From: a virus
DNA: 64,000 nt
IMG/VR virus record: IMGVR_UViG_3300023223_000669
Span: 1 to 64,000 of that record
Direction: 5' to 3' (one strand)
Shown: piece after piece, positions 8,225 to 15,036 of the stretch
How positions within the stretch are numbered: position 1 is the stretch's first letter
Layout: each line of letters opens with the position of its first letter
The notes under the pieces: model-generated
What the model was told of the DNA's origin: nothing
Seen by the model: the letters and a program-made list of their open reading frames with translations, nothing else
The model's database searches: none
Made by a program: the position numbers and the translations under genes

Positions 8225-8410
8225 TTATCTGCGTGTAGTTTGACGGCCGGTAAGCTTGAATTTGATTCTAGGATACCACTTGTTCCATTTCCAGCCAAAT
8301 ATCACGGCAAGGACTATACCAAAAGGAAAGATAGGAAGCATGGCAGTTGACACAAGCATAAGGGCTACCACGAGCCATGCACCTTCCTCAAACATGCTGT
8401 GAGTGTTCAT
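8225..8410 (-). CDS. small membrane protein
   Basis: 61 residues; hydrophobic residues 11-40 form two short or one long TM segment, followed by a basic tail with KWNKWYPR. The ATG is 6 nt after the -10 box of the promoter at 8417-8444, so the mRNA is expected to be leaderless. First gene of a run with two more membrane proteins. Confidence 0.72.
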   Translation of the reverse strand: MNTHSMFEEGAWLVVALMLVSTAMLPIFPFGIVLAVIFGWKWNKWYPRIKFKLTGRQTTRR

Positions 8411-8416
8411 GGTTAC

Positions 8417-8444
8417 ATTATACCACGCGAAGCGTGATAGTCAA
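8417..8444 (-). promoter_or_regulatory. sigma70-like promoter with hairpin spacer
   Basis: TTGACT-N16-TATAAT; the spacer holds CACGC-TTC-GCGTG. Start codon 6 nt after the -10. Confidence 0.8.
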
Positions 8445-8452
8445 GCAAAAAA

Positions 8453-8542
8453 TGGAGGTAGGTGTGGGATTTGAACCCACGGAGCCCCTAGGAGCCCTAC
8501 GGCTTAGCAAGCCGCTGCAATAGACCACTCTGCCAACCTACC
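8453..8542 (-). tRNA. tRNA-Ser(GCU)
   Basis: Acceptor GGTAGGT/ACCTACC, anticodon loop TTGCTAA, long variable arm, T loop TTCAAAT, encoded CCA. Confidence 0.92.
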
Positions 8543-8556
8543 CAATTGTGTTGTAT

Positions 8557-8633
8557 TGGCACCGAGGGTGAGATTCGAACTCACGTCTTCCTGATTCAAA
8601 GTCAGGCGTCTTGGACCGCTAGACTACCTCGGA
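8557..8633 (-). tRNA. tRNA-Gln(UUG)
   Basis: Anticodon loop CTTTGAA, T loop TTCGAAT, CCA encoded. Position 1-72 is unpaired (T-T), in line with the weak 1-72 pair of tRNA-Gln. Confidence 0.92.
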
Positions 8634-8636
8634 TTA

Positions 8637-8710
8637 TGGCGAGGCATACGGGAATCGGACCCGTCTCTTCGGATCGACAATCCGATATTTTACCGATAAA
8701 CTAATGCCTC
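8637..8710 (-). tRNA. tRNA-Asp(GUC)
   Basis: Acceptor GAGGCAT/ATGCCTC, anticodon loop TTGTCGA, discriminator G, CCA encoded. Confidence 0.93.
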
Positions 8711-8716
8711 TTGTGT

Positions 8717-8791
8717 TGGTGCCGCCTCTAGGTACTGCCCCTAGACCCTCGGCTTTTCAGACCGACGTGCAGACTTCTACACCAAAGCGGC
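8717..8791 (-). tRNA. tRNA-Phe(GAA)
   Basis: Acceptor GCCGCTT/AGGCGGC, anticodon loop CTGAAAA, discriminator A, CCA encoded. T loop GGCAGTA lacks the usual TTC. First of the four-tRNA run behind the promoter at 8808. Confidence 0.88.
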
Positions 8792-8807
8792 TTATATTGA
8801 ATACTTC

Positions 8808-8836
8808 ATTATACCATCGATATCATGGATTGTCAA
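8808..8836 (-). promoter_or_regulatory. sigma70-like promoter of the Phe-Asp-Gln-Ser tRNA run
   Basis: TTGACA-N17-TATAAT; the -35 box overlaps the stop region of the endonuclease gene at 8833. Confidence 0.85.
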
Positions 8837-9279
8837 CTCGTTTCAGGATTTGTTTTTCTGATGTAATCTGTGGCAGAGAGTAGAATATCAATGTTTTCTT
8901 TGAACATACCCAAGCCAGTATTACATTGTTGACACAACCACCCTCGATGCTTACCTGTTTTATGATGATGATCAAAGTGTGTGCCGGGACGACGTTTGCA
9001 AATAGTACAATTACCATCTACTCTTTTTAAGGCAAGAGCATCTTTTAACTCTATACCATATTTAAATCTGAATTGACTTTCACGGCGTCTTTTAGGGTGT
9101 TTATCATAATATCGTTTAGAACGGCTACGACCATCTTTTTTATGTTTCTCTGTCCCCGCTTGTTTTAAATGGTAATGTATAGCTTGTCTACTAACACCAA
9201 GACGACGTGCAATTTCTGACTGCGAAATGCCTTCGTCATACATGCTGCTGATGCTAGACGAATTAAGTTTAGTATTCAC
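8833..9279 (-). CDS. endonuclease VII-type HNH protein with HTH
   Basis: 148 residues. N-terminal helix-turn-helix (SQSEIARRLGVSRQAIHYHL, about 20-39) then a recombination endonuclease VII-like zinc core: CTICKRRPG, HFDHHHKTGK, RGWLCQQCNTGLG. Relative of T4 gp49 family nucleases, many of which are freestanding homing enzymes. Overlaps the DNA ligase end by 11 nt. Confidence 0.87.
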   Translation of the reverse strand: MNTKLNSSSISSMYDEGISQSEIARRLGVSRQAIHYHLKQAGTEKHKKDGRSRSKRYYDKHPKRRRESQFRFKYGIELKDALALKRVDGNCTICKRRPGTHFDHHHKTGKHRGWLCQQCNTGLGMFKENIDILLSATDYIRKTNPETS

Positions 9280-10396
9280 TTGGTAAATCTATAATATCTC
9301 TAAAAACGATGCCTACCGGGAATCTTGGCAAACAATCGTCCGTCCTATCAAAAAAACGTACAGTCAACATTTTACCAATGTATTGATCGGCTTCCTGATA
9401 CATACGTCGTCTTTCCTGCATCGTAGTTTTCATCGTGCATTCAAAAGTACGATCATTGTTGTCGTTCCGGCAGACAAACACCACGCAGCCCGCCATCTTG
9501 CCCTTGCCGTCGCGAGCACCAGTGACTTCGAACTCGTCGTCTTGAAACTGCTTCACTTTCAAGAGTTCTGCTGAGCGATAACCCCAAAGGTATAAACCTT
9601 CGTATCCCCTCAAAATTGCCCCTTCATAACCCGCCTGAATAAAGTTACCATGCTGTTCCCAAAGGGCCTGTTCGTCTTGTACGGTTTTGCTACGTACAAT
9701 TTGAACACAAGCGGACTCAACTACCACGGTTTCAAGATGGTAACGACGACGACTCCAGGCGAGAGAATCATCACCTTCAATCATTGGCATGTCATATACG
9801 TGATAGACAAGCTGTTCGCTTTCGGGCTTGTATGATTTTCCGTTAGGATCGGCAGATTTCGCCCATGATGTGATACGCTGGCAAGATTCGCCATGCACAT
9901 AAATCTCGCCGTCCAGGACTGTACCTTCTGGTAACCAATTAGCTAGTTGCTCAGCAATAATCGGTAGAGTCCAGGGCTTGCCCTGGCGGGAGGTAAGCGA
10001 AATCGTGCCATCCTCAGCCCTTTGGGCTAAGCATCGTACACCGTCGAGCTTAGGTTGAGCGTCTCCGGGCCACACAAACTTCTTCTTTTTCGAGCCTTTA
10101 TACCCATGAGCTAACATAGGCAAGGGTAGTTGCTCCTGAGCCGCCTCTGGCGTCTCGCTGTATTTTCTTTGGACCTTGTAGGTCCAAAGGGCCTTGGCTT
10201 CCAGATCAGCTTGTTCCTCAGGTAAGGTCTCGTTGGTCTTCCCAACATTCTTCGGTACGGCCACCTTCGGCTCAGAGGTCTGGAGCTTACCGTTAACCTG
10301 GCCGTACCGAGTGAAGATTTCATCGCCCACGGTCCAAATTTCCCATTGGCGGAGGTCTCCGCCTTTGGCCTTATGATACAGAATCGGATATTTCAT
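9269..10396 (-). CDS. ATP-dependent DNA ligase
   Basis: 375 residues. N-terminal WGR-like module (about 1-60, RYGQVNGK), then the ligase core: motif I QPKLDGVRC with catalytic Lys, DGEIYVHG (III), EGAILRG (IV), LLKVKQF (V), followed by an OB-fold region. Seals DNA nicks in replication and repair. The WGR-ligase fusion is known from some phages. Overlaps the gene upstream by 26 nt. Confidence 0.92.
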   Translation of the reverse strand: MKYPILYHKAKGGDLRQWEIWTVGDEIFTRYGQVNGKLQTSEPKVAVPKNVGKTNETLPEEQADLEAKALWTYKVQRKYSETPEAAQEQLPLPMLAHGYKGSKKKKFVWPGDAQPKLDGVRCLAQRAEDGTISLTSRQGKPWTLPIIAEQLANWLPEGTVLDGEIYVHGESCQRITSWAKSADPNGKSYKPESEQLVYHVYDMPMIEGDDSLAWSRRRYHLETVVVESACVQIVRSKTVQDEQALWEQHGNFIQAGYEGAILRGYEGLYLWGYRSAELLKVKQFQDDEFEVTGARDGKGKMAGCVVFVCRNDNNDRTFECTMKTTMQERRRMYQEADQYIGKMLTVRFFDRTDDCLPRFPVGIVFRDIIDLPSEY

Positions 10397-10748
10397 ATTC
10401 CCATTCTCCGTCAGGAGCGATGATTTTAATAGCCTGAACCGGGCTAGTGATTACGATTTTGGTTCCAACGGTAGGATGGCTTATTTCGATGTGCATATAG
10501 ATACCGATCCATTTGATCTTAATTATGGACCCGCCCCAGGTTGAGCCACCGATGTTTACCTCAGTGGGTGCGGCGAAATAAGAGCCACCATCGACCATGA
10601 ACTTGCCATTTTCAAGCACTTCAATCTTGTAAAGAGTATTGAGCGTTTGTGCTTCGATTTTGGTGCCAGGCTTTAGGTCGTCTAGTTTGACGCCGCCTAG
10701 CCTCTTCTGTTCGTCGATACGCTTCTGAATTTCAGGGTGTAGATTCAT
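10371..10748 (-). CDS. hypothetical protein, beta-rich
   Basis: 125 residues starting MNLHPEIQKR. The open frame extends to 10826 but that part is tRNA-Arg, so the start is placed at the first ATG after the tRNA, behind a GAGAG. Two similar stretches (DLKPGTKIEAQTLNTLYKIE, SHPTVGTKIVITSPVQAIKI) suggest a small beta-barrel. Function unknown. Confidence 0.7.
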   Translation of the reverse strand: MNLHPEIQKRIDEQKRLGGVKLDDLKPGTKIEAQTLNTLYKIEVLENGKFMVDGGSYFAAPTEVNIGGSTWGGSIIKIKWIGIYMHIEISHPTVGTKIVITSPVQAIKIIAPDGEWEYEISDSVS

Positions 10749-10774
10749 TTTGCTCTCTACGCTCGCAGGGTGTA

Positions 10775-10850
10775 TGGCAGGCCCGGAAAGAATTGCACTC
10801 TCATCTGATGATTCGTAGTCACCCATTCTGGTCTGTTGAACTACGGGCCC
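10775..10850 (-). tRNA. tRNA-Arg(ACG)
   Basis: Acceptor GGGCCCG/CGGGCCT, D stem GTTC/GAAT, anticodon arm GGTGA-CTACGAA-TCATC, T arm GAGAG/CTTTC, discriminator G, CCA encoded. Promoter 12 nt upstream. Confidence 0.87.
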
Positions 10851-10861
10851 TCTTATGTTCT

Positions 10862-10889
10862 ATTATACCGCAAGAAACGCCTTTGTCAA
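10862..10889 (-). promoter_or_regulatory. sigma70-like promoter of tRNA-Arg
   Basis: TTGACA-N16-TATAAT ending GCGG before the -10. Confidence 0.85.
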
Positions 10890-10906
10890 GGCTTTTCTTG
10901 CGAAGA

Positions 10907-10980
10907 TGGTCGGGAATCTGAGGGTCGAACTCAGGGTTTCGGCTCATGAGACCGATGTGTTACCGCTACACCAATTCCCA
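10907..10980 (-). tRNA. tRNA with CAU anticodon (elongator Met or Ile2)
   Basis: Acceptor TGGGAAT/ATTCCCG, anticodon loop CTCATGA, T loop TTCGACC, CCA encoded. The anticodon stem TCGGT/GCCGA lacks initiator features. Overlaps the 3' end of the gene at 10966. Confidence 0.85.
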
Positions 10981-11181
10981 ATGTTTCACAATCGTCATGA
11001 CGGTTTCTACTTCTACAACATGACAGTCTTTCAAGCTATCGAAAAAGCCAATGACGATTTTTGCTCTTTCAAAGGAAGGATAGCTCGTCACGTCGGCAGC
11101 TTTGTGACCACAAGTCCATCCACCCTCGGTCATGTGGACATACGACTTTGTAGCAGGGCTGTAAATGAGAAATCTTGTCAT
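10966..11181 (-). CDS. hypothetical protein
   Basis: 71 residues with WTCGHKAADVTSYPSFERAK in the middle; the repeated aromatic/basic pattern resembles small phage proteins of unknown function. Its last five codons lie inside the 5' part of tRNA-CAU. Its ATG shares one base with the pyrB stop (TAATG). Confidence 0.68.
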   Translation of the reverse strand: MTRFLIYSPATKSYVHMTEGGWTCGHKAADVTSYPSFERAKIVIGFFDSLKDCHVVEVETVMTIVKHWELV

Positions 11182-12014
11182 TAGAATAATACCGATGCTA
11201 GGAGTGCCATGCGTACTTGCACTCCGTATCCAATTTGTTTGAAGAAAACTGCTCGTGGATCGTTCTCCACTTCCTCGGGTAGCTCTGCTGTCCGAGGAAG
11301 AGGGTGCATGATAATTGCCTCTTTTTTTAGAAGAGGCAGCATAGCTTTTTCAATACCGTAGTAGTGATGTTCCGGGTGAAAATGTCTATGACCATTATCA
11401 ATACGCTCTTTTTGTGGACGAGTCATATAGATAACGTCCGCTTCGCGGAGTGCCGCTTCGTCTACAGACTCCAGCAGGCTTCGCTTAATGACTTCTACAT
11501 CGTATTGTTCTAGAAGCGTGGTCAGCGAGTTGACCGTGCGAGCGTGGTCGATATCTCCCCAGATCAGGATTTTGTTGCCATCGATCTGACCTTTTTCCTG
11601 CCGGATCGTGTAAAGATCCAGTAAAGCCTGCGTTGGGTGATGGCCTACACCATCGCCAGCATTGATCACCGGCACAGTGGAAACTCTTGCTGCTTCTTCT
11701 GCGGCACCACGGTCAGGGTGTCGCAACACAATTACATCGCCGTACTGGCAAACCACCTTCACGGTGTCGTGCAGGCTCTCGCCTTTCGCCACTGAGGCAT
11801 TTTCAAAGGCGTTTTCTACACTGAGCGTGCGTCCTCCTAGGCGTAGGGCCGCACACTCAAACGAAAGGCGAGTGCGGGTGGACGGCTCATAGAATAGTGA
11901 AACCAGCACGAAAGGCCGTCCGGTTGCGGTCAGCACGTTTGTGCTGTCCGCCAGCGTGAAAAGCGTTTCGATGCTCTCTCTGTCAAATTGGTCAGACTTG
12001 AGAATGTGTTTCAC
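11181..12014 (-). CDS. pyrB: aspartate carbamoyltransferase catalytic chain
   Basis: 277 residues. Condenses carbamoyl phosphate and aspartate in pyrimidine synthesis. All catalytic motifs are present: FYEPSTRTRLSFE, SVAKGESLHDT (Ser and Lys of the 80s loop), GDGVGHHPTQALLDLYTI, MTRPQKER and MHPLPR. It is about 30 residues shorter than the E. coli chain, mainly from a compact aspartate-domain loop after GDIDHARTVNSL. The start is GTG, 5 nt after the -10 of its promoter, so leaderless. No pyrI nearby; with the dCMP deaminase at 57100 it suggests a push to raise pyrimidine supply. Confidence 0.93.
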   Translation of the reverse strand: MKHILKSDQFDRESIETLFTLADSTNVLTATGRPFVLVSLFYEPSTRTRLSFECAALRLGGRTLSVENAFENASVAKGESLHDTVKVVCQYGDVIVLRHPDRGAAEEAARVSTVPVINAGDGVGHHPTQALLDLYTIRQEKGQIDGNKILIWGDIDHARTVNSLTTLLEQYDVEVIKRSLLESVDEAALREADVIYMTRPQKERIDNGHRHFHPEHHYYGIEKAMLPLLKKEAIIMHPLPRTAELPEEVENDPRAVFFKQIGYGVQVRMALLASVLF

Positions 12015-12019
12015 GCCGC

Positions 12020-12048
12020 AGTATAGCCTACCGCGATCACGTTGTCAA
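12020..12048 (-). promoter_or_regulatory. sigma70-like promoter of pyrB
   Basis: TTGACA-N17-TATACT; GTG start 5 nt after the -10. The spacer is nearly identical to that of the next promoter at 12375. Confidence 0.85.
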
Positions 12049-12368
12049 GAGAGATATTCAGTATCTTCTAGCACAATCAGCTTTCTTACCCGGACACTGG
12101 TGATTGTATGAACTCCGTATTCGCCGCAAGGAACGTGATCCATGAATTCTTCAAGTACTTCGATATCGATGTCGGAATACATTTCCATGGGGCGAGGGTC
12201 TTGTCCATATTCAGAAGTAACCCAATTGTAGTGTCCCTTGGCCTTGAGTGCTTCGATCAACGGCATCAAACGATCTAGCTGTTCTTGTTTGATAATCCAA
12301 GTCTCTTTAAGATAATCAGCGTCGTTCGTGTCAGCAGTAATGTTTAGTTCTAGGATGGGTTCTTGCAT
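12045..12368 (-). CDS. hypothetical protein
   Basis: 107 residues starting MQEPILELN. A longer frame continues upstream through its promoter and into tRNA-Cys, so the start is set at the ATG 6 nt after the -10 box. Acidic; no recognised domain (YSDIDIEVLEEFMDHVPCGEYGVH). Confidence 0.72.
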   Translation of the reverse strand: MQEPILELNITADTNDADYLKETWIIKQEQLDRLMPLIEALKAKGHYNWVTSEYGQDPRPMEMYSDIDIEVLEEFMDHVPCGEYGVHTITSVRVRKLIVLEDTEYLS

Positions 12369-12374
12369 GGTCAT

Positions 12375-12403
12375 ATTATAGCCTATCGCGGTCACTTTGT
12401 CAA
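12375..12403 (-). promoter_or_regulatory. sigma70-like promoter
   Basis: TTGACA-N17-TATAAT, start codon 6 nt after the -10. Confidence 0.83.
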
Positions 12404-12474
12404 GAAATTTCTTGAGTATCTGATAATGCGATTCGTAAAAGACTAAGAAATCACAGCTAACACCGGGGTTGTTT

Positions 12475-12561
12475 TGGAGACCGGGGTGAGAATCGAACTC
12501 ACCTATCGGCTTTCGCCTTATGGTTTTGCAGACCATTGCCTACCCACTCGGCCACCCGGCC
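12475..12561 (-). tRNA. tRNA-Cys(GCA) with long variable arm
   Basis: Acceptor GGCCGGG/CCCGGTC, D arm of the Ser/Leu kind (GCCGAGTGGGTAGGC), anticodon arm ATGGT-CTGCAAA-ACCAT, and a class II variable arm (GGC-GAAA-GCC). U73 is the main CysRS identity base, so it should be charged with Cys despite the class II body. CCA encoded. Normal tRNA-Cys is class I. Confidence 0.87.
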
Positions 12562-12595
12562 TTTCAAAAAACGCTACAAGTATCCAATGTTACTA

Positions 12596-13039
12596 TTAGG
12601 TCCACATATATGGGGACAGGTCAATGATCTCTTTACACTTGTCGAGCAATTCTTTTTGATATTTTTCTTCTTCTTGAAAAGAATTCATATCGTTTAGTTC
12701 TTCTTCTGATAAATTCCAGGGATACCATTCGTCGTATTCCTCGGTCCACCATTTGTATAAGGTTTCCATGCGGTCTCGTGCGTCGGCTTGGTCGGGGAAA
12801 GCATCCCAATCGACGTGTCCGTCTCGAAGTTCCTTCTCGACAAAATCACAGAGCATTTCGAAAAGCACATGGGGAATTAAATGAGTTTTATCACTCCATG
12901 TGTGCCCCAGCTTGCGAGGTTTGACTGTGGTGTAACGATGCCAAGCCCAGCATTTAAAGCAATACCAAATCTGGCCGGGTCTCCACTCGTAAGGGACAAC
13001 CCTCCAGTAACAGGATTCAATTTTTTCGAATAGTTTCAT
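12596..13039 (-). CDS. conserved phage hypothetical protein
   Basis: 147 residues starting MKLFEKIE. The frame is open upstream through tRNA-Ile, so the start is the ATG 5 nt after the tRNA CCA; no Shine-Dalgarno fits, and tRNA 3' processing would leave an almost leaderless mRNA. Trp-rich, with WYCFKCWAWHRY (about 24-35) and a strongly acidic C-terminal third. Function unknown. Confidence 0.72.
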   Translation of the reverse strand: MKLFEKIESCYWRVVPYEWRPGQIWYCFKCWAWHRYTTVKPRKLGHTWSDKTHLIPHVLFEMLCDFVEKELRDGHVDWDAFPDQADARDRMETLYKWWTEEYDEWYPWNLSEEELNDMNSFQEEEKYQKELLDKCKEIIDLSPYMWT

Positions 13040-13044
13040 TGTTT

Positions 13045-13121
13045 TGGTTGGAGCGGTGAGACTTGCACTCACTGTCATTAAGATATAAGCTTAACGGCTC
13101 TACTATTTTGCCTTCGCTCCG
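13045..13121 (-). tRNA. tRNA-Ile(UAU)
   Basis: Anticodon arm TTAAG-CTTATAT-CTTAA, T arm GTGAG-TGCAAGT-CTCAC, CCA encoded. Position 1-72 is C-A, then six acceptor pairs. The 5' part overlaps the stop of the gene at 13103. Confidence 0.78.
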
Positions 13122-13564
13122 ATATGTTCAATTAAAGATGCTAGATCAGACACTTGTTCTATCGAGTAGTGCCGACATACCATATCAACATTACCTTTTC
13201 TCCAAAAGCCGTCCTCGCAACACACGATAATGGCCTTATCCATATCAGTAGCATGTAGTCCTAATTCTAGTAATGTAATTGGAGATTTCGTGTTAGGATC
13301 AAAATAGAATATGATAAGATTAGCAGCATCCATTGCATCAATTTCCCACTGAACCTGTTGAACAAAACGATAATCTTCAAGTGTATTGCCCCACGAACTA
13401 TCCCAATCTTTGCGACGAGGATTGAGAATCGTGAGATCTACATCATGTAATTTAGTGATGACTTCATCTTGCCAATGTATAGCGGTGTCCTGTTCAATAC
13501 TGCCTGCTAGAAAGACAGAGAAGCCTTGAGGAAAGATTGGTTGGGGTGCGTAAATGACTTTCAT
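13103..13564 (-). CDS. nucleoside 2-deoxyribosyltransferase-like protein
   Basis: 153 residues matching the short nucleoside deoxyribosyltransferase-like family (Nuc_deoxyrib_tr_2): FSVFLAGSIEQ near the N-terminus, ILNPRRKDW, QVQWEIDAMDAANLIIFYF, and a C-terminal SPITLLELGLH with the conserved Glu. Such proteins transfer deoxyribose between bases or hydrolyse nucleotides; the real substrate is unknown. The last codons run into tRNA-Ile. Confidence 0.82.
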   Translation of the reverse strand: MKVIYAPQPIFPQGFSVFLAGSIEQDTAIHWQDEVITKLHDVDLTILNPRRKDWDSSWGNTLEDYRFVQQVQWEIDAMDAANLIIFYFDPNTKSPITLLELGLHATDMDKAIIVCCEDGFWRKGNVDMVCRHYSIEQVSDLASLIEHIGAKAK

Positions 13565-13572
13565 TTTTAAGC

Positions 13573-13779
13573 TTATTTTTCGAGTAAAGATTTGTTTTCT
13601 ACTATAATTCCAGGTTGAACATCTGGCTCACTGAAATGTGGATATCTGATATCTCCCAAGGGAATATCCATACATTCGCAACCATGACGGAATGCTTCCT
13701 CGCCTTTCCCGTTACATAGCCAAGCAACAAAGTTATCGTAAAGCTGTTCTGTATCAAATCTGATGGTAAGTTCTTTCAT
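13573..13779 (-). CDS. hypothetical protein
   Basis: 68 residues, no recognised domain. Overlaps the HNH gene upstream by 4 nt (ATGA-type). Operon member. Confidence 0.62.
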   Translation of the reverse strand: MKELTIRFDTEQLYDNFVAWLCNGKGEEAFRHGCECMDIPLGDIRYPHFSEPDVQPGIIVENKSLLEK

Positions 13780-14114
13780 AGTGATTTATACGTGTTGCCC
13801 TTTTGGATTTCGTGGATAGTTGTTTTGCTAACTCCATATTGGTCGGCAATCTGCCGTTCTGTCAAATTAGATCCACGAATTGCAACAACCTGGTTATTTG
13901 TTAGCTTTCGATTATGGGCCTTGCGTCCTTTCAATGTATTCGAAATTTTTCGACGCACAGTATCGCTTGTCGTTTGGCCAAGCCGATGATGACGTGCATG
14001 CTCGGAAAGAGTCATAATTTCTAGATTTGCTATGTTATTATTCTGAGGATTACCATCAATATGATGAACAATTTCGGTAGATAAAAGTTCTCGGCCCAAA
14101 TGAGCTTCCATCAC
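13776..14114 (-). CDS. HNH endonuclease, possibly N-terminally truncated
   Basis: 112 residues from the first usable ATG: AHLGRELLSTEIVHHIDGNP, NNNIANLEIMT, then a C-terminal HTH (LTERQIADQYGVSKTTI). Homologues begin earlier with an EHRLVMEAHLGR stretch. That stretch and more is open in frame upstream (RIRVSKTKTKDEHRLVMEA) up to the edge of tRNA-Pro, but contains no ATG, GTG or TTG before the last two codons. Either it starts at GTG/ATG here, uses a rare start, or is a decayed gene. Confidence 0.7.
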   Translation of the reverse strand: MMEAHLGRELLSTEIVHHIDGNPQNNNIANLEIMTLSEHARHHRLGQTTSDTVRRKISNTLKGRKAHNRKLTNNQVVAIRGSNLTERQIADQYGVSKTTIHEIQKGNTYKSL

Positions 14115-14187
14115 TAATCGATGCTCATCTTTGGTTTTTGTTTTACTGACTCTAATCCTCTTATACGTCGCGTAAAATCTAGTTATA

Positions 14188-14258
14188 TCAGGCCACTCAG
14201 AGTTGAACTGAGGCCGAATGCTTCCAAAGCACCCATGCTACCGTAACACCTTGGCCTG
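14188..14258 (-). tRNA. tRNA-Pro(UGG), no encoded CCA
   Basis: Acceptor CAGGCCA/TGGCCTG, anticodon loop TTTGGAA, T loop TTCAACT, discriminator A followed by TAT, so CCA must be added by a CCA enzyme. Confidence 0.87.
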
Positions 14259-14260
14259 TT

Positions 14261-14349
14261 TGGCTCCAGGGGGAGGAATCGGACCTCCGGTGGGGTTTCC
14301 CCCGCTTGACTAACAGTCAAGTGGCTTTTCCAACGTCGCCTACCCTGGA
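14261..14349 (-). tRNA. tRNA-Asn(GUU) with long variable arm
   Basis: Acceptor TCCAGGG/CCCTGGA, anticodon arm CTTGA-CTGTTAG-TCAAG, class II variable arm (GGGG-AAA-CCCC), T loop TCCGATT, G73, CCA encoded. G73 and GUU are AsnRS identity elements. A long variable arm is abnormal for Asn. Confidence 0.85.
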
Positions 14350-14712
14350 TCATTGTTCTCTATACTCTTTCAACTCTTGCATCGTCATGTCTTTGATTTC
14401 AAGGTAATGCCAATGCCATACTGTCATACGTTCCATTGTTTCTTCAAAAGATGGACCGCTGATGATTGCAATAAATTTACCACCGCTCGCTAACGGTAAC
14501 CCACCATCCTCTAGTTGTATTACATGGCAGCGTCCCATCGCGAGGTTTTCTTCTTTGGTTTTTCCAAGGACCCACCAGTCACGCTCCGTATAGTGATACC
14601 TGTATTTGATGCCATGAAGTTCTACGACATCATCGATTTCAAGATGTGTCGTAGGTCTCCAAGGGTCCTCATAGTCTTGCCAGTCAGAAATGTCTTTGAA
14701 GTAATCATTCAT
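14350..14712 (-). CDS. hypothetical protein
   Basis: 120 residues; DDVVELHGIKYRYHY and a WHWHYLEIKDMTMQELKEY C-terminus. No known family. Start is 9 nt after the CCA of tRNA-His with no clear Shine-Dalgarno; the stop abuts tRNA-Asn. Confidence 0.7.
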   Translation of the reverse strand: MNDYFKDISDWQDYEDPWRPTTHLEIDDVVELHGIKYRYHYTERDWWVLGKTKEENLAMGRCHVIQLEDGGLPLASGGKFIAIISGPSFEETMERMTVWHWHYLEIKDMTMQELKEYREQ

Positions 14713-14721
14713 GGTATTGTT

Positions 14722-14797
14722 TGGTCAGGAGCCGAGGCATCGAACCTCAATCTTGGGAGTCACAGTCCCGTATTTTAGCCATTTAAACTAGCCCCTG
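14722..14797 (-). tRNA. tRNA-His(GUG), alphaproteobacterial-like end
   Basis: Acceptor CAGGGGC/GCTCCTG, anticodon loop CTGTGAC, T loop TTCGATG, A73 and CCA. No G-1 is encoded (the preceding base is A), unlike most bacterial tRNA-His. Confidence 0.88.
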
Positions 14798-14798
14798 T

Positions 14799-14875
14799 TG
14801 GTTGCGGGACTGAGATTCGAACTCAGGCTCTCCGGTTTCAGAGACCGGCGTATTAGGCCGCTATACTATCCCGCT
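14799..14875 (-). tRNA. tRNA-Gln(CUG)
   Basis: Anticodon arm CCGGT-CTCTGAA-ACCGG, T loop TTCGAAT, CCA encoded; 1-72 is A-A, unpaired as in the other Gln tRNA. Confidence 0.9.
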
Positions 14876-15035
14876 AGTTAAAGCTGTCGTGTTTGACTAC
14901 AACTTTCTTCTTTTTGTAGTCTACTCTGATCGTAGTATGACGATCTGGAAATTGATCAGTGATATCCCACCACTCTCCAAACATGAGAACGTGAGTAAAA
15001 CCCATGCTCGACCAACGCATTAATTGTTTATCCAT
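14874..15035 (-). CDS. small hypothetical protein
   Basis: 53 residues, MDKQLMRWSS..., with EWWDITDQFPD and a basic VDYKKKKVVVKHD end. Strong Shine-Dalgarno (AGGAGA) inside the end of the upstream MESH1-like gene. The stop lies at the first bases of tRNA-Gln. Confidence 0.7.
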   Translation of the reverse strand: MDKQLMRWSSMGFTHVLMFGEWWDITDQFPDRHTTIRVDYKKKKVVVKHDSFN

Positions 15036-15036
15036 A

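Noticed and set aside
10749-10826. N-terminal extension of the 10371 gene
   Set aside because: This stretch folds as a full tRNA-Arg.
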